In this document: piece by piece, positions 19,953 to 28,918 of the stretch
Position numbering within the stretch: the stretch's first letter is position 1
How the letters are laid out: each line of letters begins with the position of its first letter
Source of the DNA: Ilyomonas limi
GTDB lineage: Bacteria > Bacteroidota > Bacteroidia > Chitinophagales > Chitinophagaceae
Length of the DNA: 64,000 nucleotides
Assembly: GCF_005233845.1 (NCBI RefSeq)
Contig: NZ_SZQL01000004.1
Span: forward strand, 77,501-141,500
Direction of reading: 5' to 3'
Notes under the pieces: generated by a model
The model's input: the letters and a program-made list of their open reading frames with translations, nothing else
Database searches by the model: none
What the model was told of the DNA's origin: nothing
Position numbers and translations under genes: made by a program

Positions 19953-22004
19953 CTACGAAATTTTACTCCATACTGTTTTGCCTTTATGCAGGTTCAAAAA
20001 AGTTTTTAAAGGTGCATTTTGCGGTAGTTCCAACTGCTCGTCCCCGTCAATCAGTCCTTCGGCAAGCAGGCGTGCTTCGGCTACTAACTGCCGGTCATCT
20101 ACCAGGCTCGCCAGCTTTAAATTAAGTGCACCGCTTTGGCGCGTGCCTTCAATATCGCCAGGGCCGCGCAGCTCCAAATCACGCTCCGCAATCTTAAAGC
20201 CATCATTGGTGCTGCACATCGTTTTAATACGCTCGCGCGCATCGTTTCCTGTTTTAGAGCCGGTTAAAAGTATGCAAAAACTTTGCTCGCCGCCACGACC
20301 TACGCGCCCACGCAACTGGTGCAGTTGCGATAGCCCAAACTTCTCCGCACTTTCTATTACCATCACGCTCGCATTGGGCACATTCACGCCTACTTCTATT
20401 ACTGTTGTGCTTACCATTATGTGCGTATTGCCTTCTACAAAACGCTGCATGTTTATTTCTTTCTGCTCCGCTGGCTGCCTGCCATGCACCATGCTGATGC
20501 GAAACTTTGGCTCGGGGAAATAGCTTTTTACCTGCTCATAACCCTGCATCAGATCTTCATAGCTTAGTTTTTCACTTTCTTCTATCAATGGATAAATAAT
20601 ATATGCCTGTCTGCCTTTGTCTATTTCACTTCGTATAAAACCCATCACATTGGCACGGTGCATCTCATTGCGATGTACCGTAGTAATGGGTTTGCGGCCC
20701 GGCGGCAACTCATCTATTACACTGTAGTCGAGATCGCCGTAAGCCGTCATTGCCAGCGTGCGCGGGATGGGCGTTGCCGTCATCACCAATACATGCGGCG
20801 GAATGGCTGCTTTCGACCACAATTTTGCCCGCTGTGCCACACCAAAACGGTGTTGTTCATCCACAATAGCTAAGCCCAGATTGCTGAATTGCACCGTATC
20901 TTCAATAATAGCGTGTGTGCCAACTACCATATTCAAAGAGCCTTCGGCAAGTTGTTGCAAAACTTCTTTTCGCTGTTTTGCTTTGGTGCTGCCGGTAAGC
21001 AATGCAATAGTTATCGGCAAATCTTTCAGCAATTCTGTTAACCCGTTATAATGCTGCTGTGCCAGTATTTCTGTTGGTGCCATCAGGCAGCTTTGAAAGC
21101 CGTTGTCTGCCGCCAGCAGCATACTTAACAATGCAACTATTGTCTTTCCGCTTCCCACATCGCCTTGCAATAAGCGGTTCATTTGATGTCCGTGCAGCGT
21201 ATCTTGCCGTATTTCACGCAGCACACGCTTTTGCGCGCCGGTGAGTTCAAATGGTAAATAGTTATTGTAAAACGTATTGAACAGATCGCCAACCTTAGTG
21301 AATACGTTTCCGTGGCTATGATGGTTGCGGTGGATGCGCACAATATTTAAACGAACCTGCGCAATAAACAATTCCTCAAACTTGAGTCGTCGCAATGCCT
21401 CGTTGTATTCTTGTATAGATGCAGGAAAATGAATTTGCCGGAAAGCCTGAAAACGGGATATAAGCTGCATTTTTTTGATAATGTTTGCAGGCAATATTTC
21501 AGGAATATCTTTCTCGCTCAGTTGCGATATTAAGGCATAAGTAAGCTTGCCAATTTGCCGCGCATTCAGCCCGCGTGCTTTCAGTTTTTCGGTAGTAGAA
21601 TAAATAGGTTCTAAAAAAGGTTTGCCATCCGCTTTGGCTTCTTTTACGGCTTCAATTTCAGGATGCGACATTTGCGGCTTACCGTTAAAAAAGCCGGCTT
21701 TGCCATACACGAGGTAATAGTCACCTTCCCGCAACATTTTTTCTACCCAGTTAATCCCCTGAAACCACGTGAGTTCCAGCGTGCCGCTGCTGTCTTTTAC
21801 CTGCGCTACCAGGCGACGTGTTCTCTTTTCGCCCAGTATCTCGCAATGCAACAGCCGGGCGTTTACCTGTACAAAATCGGTCTCTGGCGTAATGGATGCA
21901 ATAAGACTTATATTGGTTTTATCTATATGGCGCAATGGATAATGCTCCAGCAGGTCGCGGAAACTATGAATGTTTAAATCCTTGCGCAGCATATCACCAC
22001 GCAA
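19953..22004 (-). CDS. recG: ATP-dependent DNA helicase RecG
   Basis: 683 residues from TTG 22004. An N-terminal wedge/OB domain (to about residue 220) binds branched DNA. The two helicase lobes carry Walker A GDVGSGKT, DEQH, TATPIPRTLA and the QLRGRVGRG motif. RecG reverses stalled forks and branch-migrates Holliday junctions. The start is a puzzle. The same frame stays open upstream to a TAA at 22080-22082 and encodes SPIEYLKGVGPLRGDML, matching the conserved RecG N-terminal GVGP motif. That stretch has no ATG, GTG or TTG, so translation may begin at ATT (22062-22064) or ATA (22044-22046), or the region has lost its start. The protein is otherwise complete. No operon partner is seen. Confidence 0.93.
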   Translation of the reverse strand: MRGDMLRKDLNIHSFRDLLEHYPLRHIDKTNISLIASITPETDFVQVNARLLHCEILGEKRTRRLVAQVKDSSGTLELTWFQGINWVEKMLREGDYYLVYGKAGFFNGKPQMSHPEIEAVKEAKADGKPFLEPIYSTTEKLKARGLNARQIGKLTYALISQLSEKDIPEILPANIIKKMQLISRFQAFRQIHFPASIQEYNEALRRLKFEELFIAQVRLNIVRIHRNHHSHGNVFTKVGDLFNTFYNNYLPFELTGAQKRVLREIRQDTLHGHQMNRLLQGDVGSGKTIVALLSMLLAADNGFQSCLMAPTEILAQQHYNGLTELLKDLPITIALLTGSTKAKQRKEVLQQLAEGSLNMVVGTHAIIEDTVQFSNLGLAIVDEQHRFGVAQRAKLWSKAAIPPHVLVMTATPIPRTLAMTAYGDLDYSVIDELPPGRKPITTVHRNEMHRANVMGFIRSEIDKGRQAYIIYPLIEESEKLSYEDLMQGYEQVKSYFPEPKFRISMVHGRQPAEQKEINMQRFVEGNTHIMVSTTVIEVGVNVPNASVMVIESAEKFGLSQLHQLRGRVGRGGEQSFCILLTGSKTGNDARERIKTMCSTNDGFKIAERDLELRGPGDIEGTRQSGALNLKLASLVDDRQLVAEARLLAEGLIDGDEQLELPQNAPLKTFLNLHKGKTVWSKIS

Positions 22005-22212
22005 AGGACCTACACCTTTGAGGTATTCTATGGGTGAATCTAATATGGACGGAGCGGTGAAAATTGCTAAATATTTTGGTTACAAATATCGTAAATGAAT
22101 AATTAGAAAGGCGTTAATGTAAGACAGAAATAAGATTAAGGACGAAGTATTTACAACTAGTATAAAAAATGTCACTTTTACAATTAAACGCATACTTTGC
22201 TATTTTTAGCAC

Positions 22213-22524
22213 ATGAACAGGATTGAAAGAATACAGCAAATGCTCCAGGCATCGCCACAGGATAATTTTTTGCGCCATGCATTGGCATTGGAATATATAA
22301 AAACGGGCGATGATACCGAGGCAGAAAAACTTTTCAAAGCTATCCTTACTGAATGTCCGGATTATGTTGGTTCTTATTATCATCTTGCCAAACTACTGGA
22401 ACGTAATGGCAATACACAGGAAGCTATCAACTGGTACGAGCAAGGTATGCAGGCTGCCAAAAAAACAAATGATATGCATGCATACAATGAGTTGCAAAGC
22501 GCATATGAAGATTTGGTGTATTAA
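22213..22524 (+). CDS. Small TPR-repeat protein
   Basis: 103 residues and cytoplasmic. Two tetratricopeptide-like helical pairs are visible at about 16-80, with typical spacing of Ala, Leu, Tyr and Gly (NFLRHALALEYIKTGDDTEA, then YVGSYYHLAKLLERNGNTQE). Such small TPR proteins act as protein-binding adaptors; the partner is unknown. It is divergent from recG, with 208 nt between the starts, and no operon partner is seen. Confidence 0.85.
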   Translation: MNRIERIQQMLQASPQDNFLRHALALEYIKTGDDTEAEKLFKAILTECPDYVGSYYHLAKLLERNGNTQEAINWYEQGMQAAKKTNDMHAYNELQSAYEDLVY

Positions 22525-22990
22525 TATAAAGAGCCAGGAAAAATTACAACTATTTTGATGCGTAAAAAACGATTGTTGAAAAACAGGGAAAAAAATCAAC
22601 ACTGCTACAAATGAATGATGCAGAATGCGGTACAGAGAATAAGCTTTTACGGGAAAAAAGGATTAAGAAGGTTATGAGATGGGCTGAGCTAAAATAAAAA
22701 GTCTCTGTAGAAACAGAGGCTTAGCCTAAGAATAATTATTATTCCCTGGCAGCAAAAAGTATCTTGAAATGCAATAATTATGAGGCTATTGCAAATAAGC
22801 GAATTTTAACATTGGTTTTCAGAAACGTTTTTTATGAGATAAGGCTGGATAACAAATATAAACTTTTTTTGCATAAAAAGAAACTGTCTGGCTATTTTTT
22901 TATCAGGCATTTTAAGTGCAATAAAATATGCGGTACGGGTTGGCTTAAAAGTTGTCGCTATCTTATTATACATCACAAAAACCTTATTCT
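22525..22990. other. Intergenic region with a weak hairpin
   Basis: About 465 nt. The only structure noted is AGTCTCTGT/ACAGAGGCT around loop AGAA (22700-22721), which has no T run after it and so is a weak terminator candidate. No ORF in the region looks coding. Confidence 0.45.
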
Positions 22991-23275
22991 ATGTTGTTCT
23001 TCAATTTGCAAACAGAAAACTACTTCAATGGCTTCGACTACAATACGTTGCCGGGTTATGCACCTACCATTTCGGCTTACGCCAGCGATATTGGAGATGA
23101 CGATGATGATGACGATGATGACGACGACGATCTGGAGGATTTGGATGATGATACCTTAATTGATGACACCGACGACGATATGGATTTTGATGATACGGAA
23201 TTGACTGATGATGATTTTGACGATGACGATCTGGACGAAGATGATGAAGACGACGATGATGAGGACGTGATTTAA
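22991..23275 (+). CDS. Highly acidic Asp-rich protein
   Basis: 94 residues from ATG 22991; an earlier TTG start is less likely. The first 35 residues are ordinary (LQTENYFNGFDYNTLPGYAP). The rest is almost entirely Asp and Glu, including an uninterrupted run of twelve Asp, then DD-hydrophobic units such as LEDLDDD and DDDFDDDDLD. The coding DNA is a GAT/GAC trinucleotide run. No signal peptide is seen. Low-complexity acidic tails of this kind can bind basic proteins or divalent cations, but no function is assigned. A very strong hairpin 15 nt after the stop and a sensible start suggest it is a real expressed gene. Relatives in other Bacteroidota are likely but not checked. Confidence 0.7.
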   Translation: MLFFNLQTENYFNGFDYNTLPGYAPTISAYASDIGDDDDDDDDDDDDLEDLDDDTLIDDTDDDMDFDDTELTDDDFDDDDLDEDDEDDDDEDVI

Positions 23276-23290
23276 TAGATAATTTTACCT

Positions 23291-23327
23291 ATGCAAAACA
23301 GCCGGCATTTTGCCGGCTGTTTTGCAT
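23291..23327 (+). terminator. Terminator after the Asp-rich gene
   Basis: A perfect 17-bp stem, ATGCAAAACAGCCGGCA (23291-23307) with 23311-23327, around a TTT loop. TGTTTTGC in the right arm supplies the T-rich end. Confidence 0.85.
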
Positions 23328-23446
23328 AGCAATGCATATAATATCTTTAGTTCAAAGTGCACATTACCCGAGACTCACCCCATTGCCCCTTGATGCTTAC
23401 AGCTTAGGCAGAGTAATTTATAATCAGGCACTCCAACTTTTAGCAT

Positions 23447-25447
23447 TTACCGTATAAGTACCGAGGTGCCTTTTAAAAAATAAGGTTTGCCGGTGTCACT
23501 GTGGGTATAAGAAAATACCCATACATATGTGCCGTTGGCTGCCGGCTGACCATTGATAGTACCATCCCATTTTTGCTGCCAGTTGTTGGTACGAAATACC
23601 AACTGTCCATAACGATTATATACTCTAAAATCTACATGATTTGCTTTGTAGGCATTGAGTGGGTACAAAAAATCGTTTCTGCCATCGCCATTGGGGGTAA
23701 ATGCCGTGGGCACAGCTATATAACAACTGAATGGTACTTTTACTACTTGCAAAGCTGTATCGTAGCAGTTGTGTTCGTTTTGTACAATCAGACTTACAGT
23801 ATAATTCTTTTCTCCCTCCGACTGCGGGTAAAACTGTACGGGCGGTATCTTTTGCAAATAGTTATCTGTAAACCCGAAGTTCCACTTATACGCAACAATA
23901 TTTCCTATACTGCTATCTGCAAAAACAACCGGATCTGTTGGGCAAATAACTGCCGGGCCATTCATACGGGCTTTCAATTCATTATCCAGGTTTACGGTAG
24001 TGGTAGCTGTATCGCTGCAGAAGCCGTTAGATACCATTAATTTTATCTTTTTTTCACCATACGAGTTGTACACTACCTGCGCTTGCTGAGTGGTGCGGCT
24101 GTAATTGCCATCAAACAGCCAGTTCCATTGATGTACGTCATTCTTGCCATCATGTGCAACCAATACTGTATCCCATTTACAACCATATAAAAGGGTAGTT
24201 GTAATAGCCGCCGACACCGTATCTTTTACGCTAAACGATAAAGAAGAACCGGCAGGCGTTATCTCACCACACTCATCTATTAAGGTAGTGCCATCTGTGC
24301 CATTTTTCAAAGCAATGGTATAAGTGCCATTGTGTACGATAGGTGTAGCAAGATGCACTAAAATGGAATTGCTCACACCATCGTTGCAGGTGCCTTCTGC
24401 ACGGGAAATAGCAACCTGCGAAGGTCCTGTGATGATAAAATCGCTGCCATCATCTGCTATGCTGCTGCAACGCATAGGCTTCGCAAATACCAGTTGCAAT
24501 GTTTGCGGTGCACAGGCGGGTGTAGTGAGACTATCCATTGGCGTAGGCTGCTTAGGCAATACAATAACCGATACAGAAGCTCCTTCGGGCACGCTATTAT
24601 CACAATTATCCAGCAATGTATTATCATCGCTACCCTTGTTCATTTGTATTGTATAGCTGCCCGGCGCTAACGATTTGTTTAATTTAATAACCAGCTTATC
24701 CATGTCGAAGCCGGAGGCGCAGCTTACCGCATCGGCGGCAACAACGAGTACACCCGGCGCACTAATGCTGAAATCGCTGCCATCGGCAGCAAGTGAAGTG
24801 CATTGCATTTTTTTGTTAAGGGTAATAGTAATGGCGGAGCCATCGCAATCAGCCGCAGCACTTGCCAGATTTGGAGGTAGCGTGTCGGTAATGGAGGCTG
24901 TGCCACCGTTGAAGGAAAGCGAGTACCCACTTTGCGTAGGAGTGAAGTGGCTAATGAGTAACAAATAGGTATGCCCCTGAACAATGTTGGGCATAGCGGC
25001 AAAGGTGGGTTTATTTTCTGTAGGATTGGAGCCGCATTGCCGGTAGCTGACACCTGTAGAGGATGTGCCGGTGGTACCATACGTGCCAGCCCAGTTAGCG
25101 GTAACGGTAAGTGATTCATTGGTATATACTTCATCGGGTGAGTGGCCGGTTATATCAAACAATTGCCAGTCGTAGTCTTCATCAAGATTTTTGGGAGTAA
25201 TAACAAAGCCAAGCGTACCGCTTTTAAAGCACGTAAACTTATACCAGAATGGGTTGGTATCATCTGTATTACAGCCGCCCGGTACCGGACGATTGGAGCA
25301 AAGTGGTACACTTTCCTGCACAAAATTTTTGGTGCCGCACACCGGAAAAGCGCTGGCGGGTGTTTGCCCACGTACAGTACATGCTTGCCCGTTTGCTTTT
25401 AAAAAGCCAACTGTCATAAGCAGAAAAAAAATGGTTTTGAAGTACAT
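23447..25447 (-). CDS. T9SS-secreted protein with gliding-motility C-terminal domain
   Basis: 666 residues from ATG 25447, which gives a clean signal peptide (MYFKTIFFLLMTVGFLKANGQ). The upstream in-frame ATG at 25498 would put 17 extra residues before it. After an N-terminal domain with several Cys (NPFWYKFTCFKSGTLGF) come two Big/Ig-like repeats with the same CSSIADDGSDF / CTSLAADGSDF motif (about 235-430). PKD-like segments follow (QWNWLFDGNYS and YKWNFGFTDNY), and then the type B C-terminal domain (VPTAFTPNGDGRNDFLYP ... VYNRYGQLVFR ... KWDGTINGQPAANGTYVW). The C-terminal domain marks it for export by the type IX secretion system. It is a single gene without its own PorP partner. Confidence 0.88.
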   Translation of the reverse strand: MYFKTIFFLLMTVGFLKANGQACTVRGQTPASAFPVCGTKNFVQESVPLCSNRPVPGGCNTDDTNPFWYKFTCFKSGTLGFVITPKNLDEDYDWQLFDITGHSPDEVYTNESLTVTANWAGTYGTTGTSSTGVSYRQCGSNPTENKPTFAAMPNIVQGHTYLLLISHFTPTQSGYSLSFNGGTASITDTLPPNLASAAADCDGSAITITLNKKMQCTSLAADGSDFSISAPGVLVVAADAVSCASGFDMDKLVIKLNKSLAPGSYTIQMNKGSDDNTLLDNCDNSVPEGASVSVIVLPKQPTPMDSLTTPACAPQTLQLVFAKPMRCSSIADDGSDFIITGPSQVAISRAEGTCNDGVSNSILVHLATPIVHNGTYTIALKNGTDGTTLIDECGEITPAGSSLSFSVKDTVSAAITTTLLYGCKWDTVLVAHDGKNDVHQWNWLFDGNYSRTTQQAQVVYNSYGEKKIKLMVSNGFCSDTATTTVNLDNELKARMNGPAVICPTDPVVFADSSIGNIVAYKWNFGFTDNYLQKIPPVQFYPQSEGEKNYTVSLIVQNEHNCYDTALQVVKVPFSCYIAVPTAFTPNGDGRNDFLYPLNAYKANHVDFRVYNRYGQLVFRTNNWQQKWDGTINGQPAANGTYVWVFSYTHSDTGKPYFLKGTSVLIR

Positions 25448-25559
25448 ACTACCAAGAGGCTGCAAATGGAAATAATGCTGCCGGCATAAAGTCAACATTT
25501 TACAACGGGATTTTCAAAAGCTCAAGTGTTAAAATAAATAAAAAGTAGATGCGCGTATT

Positions 25560-25587
25560 TTGAATTACGAAACTAATCGTACATTTG
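25560..25587 (+). promoter_or_regulatory. Bacteroidota-type promoter of the helical-repeat protein gene
   Basis: TTG at 25560-25562, a 17-nt spacer and TACATTTG at 25580-25587, about 41 nt before the ATG. Confidence 0.6.
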
Positions 25588-25628
25588 TTACGAAATAATT
25601 CGTAAACAGATTAAATGAACCTCAAACC

Positions 25629-26408
25629 ATGAAACATGTATTGCAAAATTCAAAAATCGCTCTTTTTGCTGGGCTGTTTATTATTGTTATCGGCACATCA
25701 GCCTGGCAACTTCAAACCAACGAGGAGCCTGCGGCACAAGACAATGAGCAAACCAGTAGCGGCGACACTACCCGACCCGGTGCAGTTTATCCTGATAAAA
25801 TTGACCTTGGAATAAACACTGATTCTATACTGAAAGCAGCCCAGGCGGCAGTATCGGCTATTGATTTTAATAAAATACAGCAGCAAATCAATGCTTCTCT
25901 GGCCAATATCAATTTTGATGAAATTAATAAAAACATAGAAGCTTCTATGAAAAATATTGATTGGGATAGAATGAAAATAGAAGTAAATAAAGCAATGGAC
26001 GAAGCTAAAGCCGAGATAGCTAAGGTGAATACCAAAGAAATAAAGGCAAGCCTGGAAAAAGCAAAAGCAGAACTAAAAAGCGAGCAGTTTAAGAAACAAA
26101 TTGACTTATCCAATTTGCAAAAGGAAGTACAGGAAAGTATGGTAAAAGCAAAGAAAGAAATAGAAAAGGCTAAAACTGAAATTGCTAACTACAGAAACTT
26201 TGTAGCTGCATTGCAAAGCGATGGGCTGATAAAAGCCGGTGAGCCGTACAAAATAGAACTAAAAGATAATGTGCTGTATATAAATGGTGTAAAACAAACC
26301 AAAGAAACAACTGAAAAATACCGCAAATATTATCTGGGCAAAACACACTTTACCATTTACGATAACAAAAATAAAAACGATAAAGAGGAGGAAGGAACAG
26401 ATTTGTAG
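25629..26408 (+). CDS. Membrane-anchored helical-repeat protein of unknown function
   Basis: 259 residues. There is an N-terminal hydrophobic segment (IALFAGLFIIVIGTSAW) and a linker (about 30-60). Residues about 65-125 carry three near-repeats of 16-17 residues with the core I-D/N-F/W-(N/D)-x-I/M (AIDFNKIQQQINASLA, NINFDEINKNIEASMK, NIDWDRMKIEVNKAMD). A long Lys/Glu/Ala-rich coiled coil follows (about 125-205). The C-terminal globular part (GLIKAGEPYKIELKDNVLYI NGVKQ) resembles the tail of proteins encoded with M56/BlaR-type regulators in this phylum, but I would not rely on this. It is probably anchored in the inner membrane facing the periplasm. Function is unknown. It is a single gene with a good promoter. 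Confidence 0.8.
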   Translation: MKHVLQNSKIALFAGLFIIVIGTSAWQLQTNEEPAAQDNEQTSSGDTTRPGAVYPDKIDLGINTDSILKAAQAAVSAIDFNKIQQQINASLANINFDEINKNIEASMKNIDWDRMKIEVNKAMDEAKAEIAKVNTKEIKASLEKAKAELKSEQFKKQIDLSNLQKEVQESMVKAKKEIEKAKTEIANYRNFVAALQSDGLIKAGEPYKIELKDNVLYINGVKQTKETTEKYRKYYLGKTHFTIYDNKNKNDKEEEGTDL

Positions 26409-26550
26409 TTATTTTATACCGGTATAAGCCAGAATAACTGTTTAACCTGTCTAGTGCAAGAACCTGGCAGGTTATTACATGGTTGTACCTGTAAGGTAAG
26501 CTGAAACTACTTCGTTCACATTATAATAGTAAGTCTCAACCATTTCCATT

Positions 26551-27948
26551 TTATTTGTTGATGATTTTTCTTTTGAATAAATAATACATCGGCACGCCTG
26601 TCAACATCAGCACCGCACCAATGGCTGCTTCCCGCGGTCTGCTGAAAACTGTATTGATAACCAATATCACACAAAACACAACAACTATTGCCGGCACAAC
26701 AGGATAACCCCACACTTTGTAAGGCCGGTGTGCATCAGGCATTTTTTTGCGAAGAATAAAAACGCCGAGTGTTGTTGCACCGTAAAAGATGAATACGGAA
26801 AAAATGATCATATCGGTGAGCTGGTCAAATGTTCCGGAAAGCACCAGTATGCATGCCCACACACATTGATATAGCAAGGAATTTACGGGCGCTTCTTTGT
26901 TGTTCAGCTTGGCCACGGGCTTAAAAAATAAGCCTTCATTTGCCATAGCAAAATAAGGTCGGCAGCTTGCAAGTATAGTGGCATTGCAACAACCTAATGT
27001 TGTAACAATAATTAATAGCGAGATAAACAAAGCGCCGTTCTCACCCCAAAAACTTCTTACTGCTTCAATAGCTGCAATCTTGTTTCCTTTATTGTAAATT
27101 TCTTCCAGTTGCGGAATGGGCAATAACGATAGATAAGCTGTATTCACTAACAGGTAAAGCCCAATGATGGTAAAAATGCCAATTACAATGCCACGCGGAA
27201 GATTCCTTTTCGCGTCTTTTATTTCGCCCCCAACATACCCTACTGATGCCCAGCCCTGATATGCCCAAAAAGCAGCAAGCATTGCAGTAAATACCATGTT
27301 TAATGTTACAGGTGTTACATTGGATGTCTTCCATTCTATACGGTTAAAATCAGCAGCGCTGCTGGTTAAGCCAAACGCAATAATGGTAAAGATGCTTCCA
27401 AACACCAGCAATAAAATAGCCATGCTTACACCTGCACCTGTTTTAATGCCTTTTGTATTTATCCATGTTAGTATAATGATGAGCATAATGGCAACCAGCT
27501 TTACATTTAAATCAGCAAAAGGAAAAAACACGCCGCCGATACTCCATTTTGCAAGCGCCGGCAATACATCGGGTAAATGCACAATGCTGTTTAACGATTG
27601 CGCAAATACATAAGCCAGCGCAGCTATTGCCGCTGTTTGAATAATGGTAAACAGTGACCATCCAAATAGGAATGCAAAAAATTTATTGTAGATTTTTTGG
27701 TAATACACATATTCGCCGCCTGTAGCTGCAAGCAAGCCTGCAACTTCTGCATTGCACAAAGCACCAAATAAACTGATGATACCTGCAAGCACCCAACACA
27801 CCAGCACCCAACCCGATGAATGCAGTTCGGCAGCCATGGGCGCTACTTTTTTATATACACCGGAACCAATAATGTTTCCAATAACTACAACAACTACCAA
27901 CCGTAACCCTAGTGATTTGCTTAACTGCGGCGTGTGTGTTTCTCTCAT
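26551..27948 (-). CDS. APC-family amino-acid permease
   Basis: 465 residues with about twelve hydrophobic helices. The first helix has the amino-acid/polyamine/organocation signature VVVVIGNIIGSGVYKKVA, and the family GGEYVYYQKIY segment follows helix 2. It is an inner-membrane transporter, most like the LAT/serine-threonine exchanger-type permeases of Bacteroidota. The substrate is not predictable. It stands alone on the minus strand. The weak hairpin AACCTGTC/GGCAGGTT (about 26443-26473) beyond it could terminate the convergent gene. Confidence 0.9.
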   Translation of the reverse strand: MRETHTPQLSKSLGLRLVVVVVIGNIIGSGVYKKVAPMAAELHSSGWVLVCWVLAGIISLFGALCNAEVAGLLAATGGEYVYYQKIYNKFFAFLFGWSLFTIIQTAAIAALAYVFAQSLNSIVHLPDVLPALAKWSIGGVFFPFADLNVKLVAIMLIIILTWINTKGIKTGAGVSMAILLLVFGSIFTIIAFGLTSSAADFNRIEWKTSNVTPVTLNMVFTAMLAAFWAYQGWASVGYVGGEIKDAKRNLPRGIVIGIFTIIGLYLLVNTAYLSLLPIPQLEEIYNKGNKIAAIEAVRSFWGENGALFISLLIIVTTLGCCNATILASCRPYFAMANEGLFFKPVAKLNNKEAPVNSLLYQCVWACILVLSGTFDQLTDMIIFSVFIFYGATTLGVFILRKKMPDAHRPYKVWGYPVVPAIVVVFCVILVINTVFSRPREAAIGAVLMLTGVPMYYLFKRKIINK

Positions 27949-28082
27949 GCGTTTTTGGATGAGGAAACAATATAGGTATCTTATTTAAATGCACATAATT
28001 TGGTTTGTGCAGGCATTATTTTTTAAGGAGGAGATGCCTCGTTTAAATTACCATTATAGCTGATTTTTTACTTTGCCCTTTC

Positions 28083-28307
28083 TTAAAAGAAGCGCCTGAA
28101 TATTTGTATGATAAGAGACAACAGCAAGCTCAGCAAAATCATGGTAGTGATGGGAAAATAAAACCGGAAATTATCTTTTTCAATACGGATGTCGCCCGGC
28201 AACCTGCCGAGCCACTGTATTTTATCGTGAAAAAAATAAATAAAAACACCTGCCAATAAAACGAAGGCGCCAATAAGCATGAGCCATTTGCCGGTATCGC
28301 TGTTCAT
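28083..28307 (-). CDS. DUF2905-family small membrane protein
   Basis: 74 residues with two transmembrane segments (WLMLIGAFVLLAGVFIYFF and FPITTMILLSLLLSLIIQIF). The conserved loop is IQWLGRLPGDIRIEKDNFRFYFP, which defines DUF2905. The role is unknown in this widespread family. It is a single gene, divergent from tRNA-Thr. Confidence 0.9.
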   Translation of the reverse strand: MNSDTGKWLMLIGAFVLLAGVFIYFFHDKIQWLGRLPGDIRIEKDNFRFYFPITTMILLSLLLSLIIQIFRRFF

Positions 28308-28418
28308 ACTACAAAATTAAGTTGAAAGCAGCAGGAAGAAAGAGGTAATGTTATTTGAAAGCTTTATAAAAATTGTTACAAATGAAATGGAAGTACATAA
28401 TATCTTTACCGCCGTTAA

Positions 28419-28491
28419 GCCAACTTAGCTCAGTTGGTAGAGCATTTCATTCGTAATGAAAGGGTCGTCGGTTCGACTCCGATAGTTGGCT
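28419..28491 (+). tRNA. tRNA-Thr (anticodon CGT)
   Basis: A full cloverleaf: acceptor GCCAACT (28419-28425) with AGTTGGC (28484-28490) and discriminator T28491. The D arm starts GCTC, the anticodon stem TTTCA/TGAAA surrounds loop TTCGTAA (anticodon CGT), and the T-arm is CGTCGGTTCGACTCCGA. CCA is not encoded. Its 3' half is duplicated at 29855-29900, showing it is the integration site of a mobile element; the gene itself remains intact. Confidence 0.97.
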
Positions 28492-28494
28492 CAA
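28449..28494 (+). repeat. attL-like direct repeat (3' half of tRNA-Thr)
   Basis: 46 bp from the anticodon loop through the 3' end of tRNA-Thr plus CAA. It matches 29855-29900 with one difference (C28479 against T29885). Confidence 0.9.
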
Positions 28495-28515
28495 GGATTC
28501 AAACTCAATAGCAGC

Positions 28516-28549
28516 AATGGTTCTGGAAGTTCTGGAACCATTTTATTTT
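28516..28549 (+). terminator. Terminator after tRNA-Thr (element-derived)
   Basis: The stem AATGGTTC/GAACCATT surrounds an 11-nt loop, followed by TTATTTTC. It probably ends the tRNA transcript after the element displaced the original terminator. Confidence 0.65.
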
Positions 28550-28918
28550 CTCAATGTCAAACAGCGTGCAATAATACCTTTTAAAGTCTATGATAGTTAT
28601 GTTGTTGTGAAGTCAGTTTCCCTAACATTGATGCGTGGAGTTTATAGGCATTTTTTAATTGTTGTTTTTATGGCTGCTTTTTCTCCATCACAAACTCATT
28701 AAAGCAGGGAGATAAAGAAGACAAGCGAAGCATACAGGTGAGTGTATGCTTCAACTACCTGATAATACTGAATGGACTATAATTGACCTATAGCAGCCTA
28801 TCTTTTGTTTGTTGATACATTTATTCACAAGTTAAGCACATTCAAATCCTAACATATTTAGCATTTCCAAATTTCTTAGTAAATTGCTGTCATTAAATAA
28901 ACTCGAAAATTTATTCTT

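Noticed and set aside
22764-23159. Plus-strand ORF overlapping the Asp-rich gene in another frame
   Set aside because: Its Met/Thr run comes from the GAT/GAC repeat read out of frame.
23095-23270. Trinucleotide tract that looks like a repeat array
   Set aside because: It is the coding tract of the Asp-rich protein; there are no spacers, so it is not a CRISPR array.
28517-28702. 61-codon ORF directly after tRNA-Thr
   Set aside because: It starts inside the hairpin that ends the tRNA transcript and has no recognisable features; it remains only a weak possibility.
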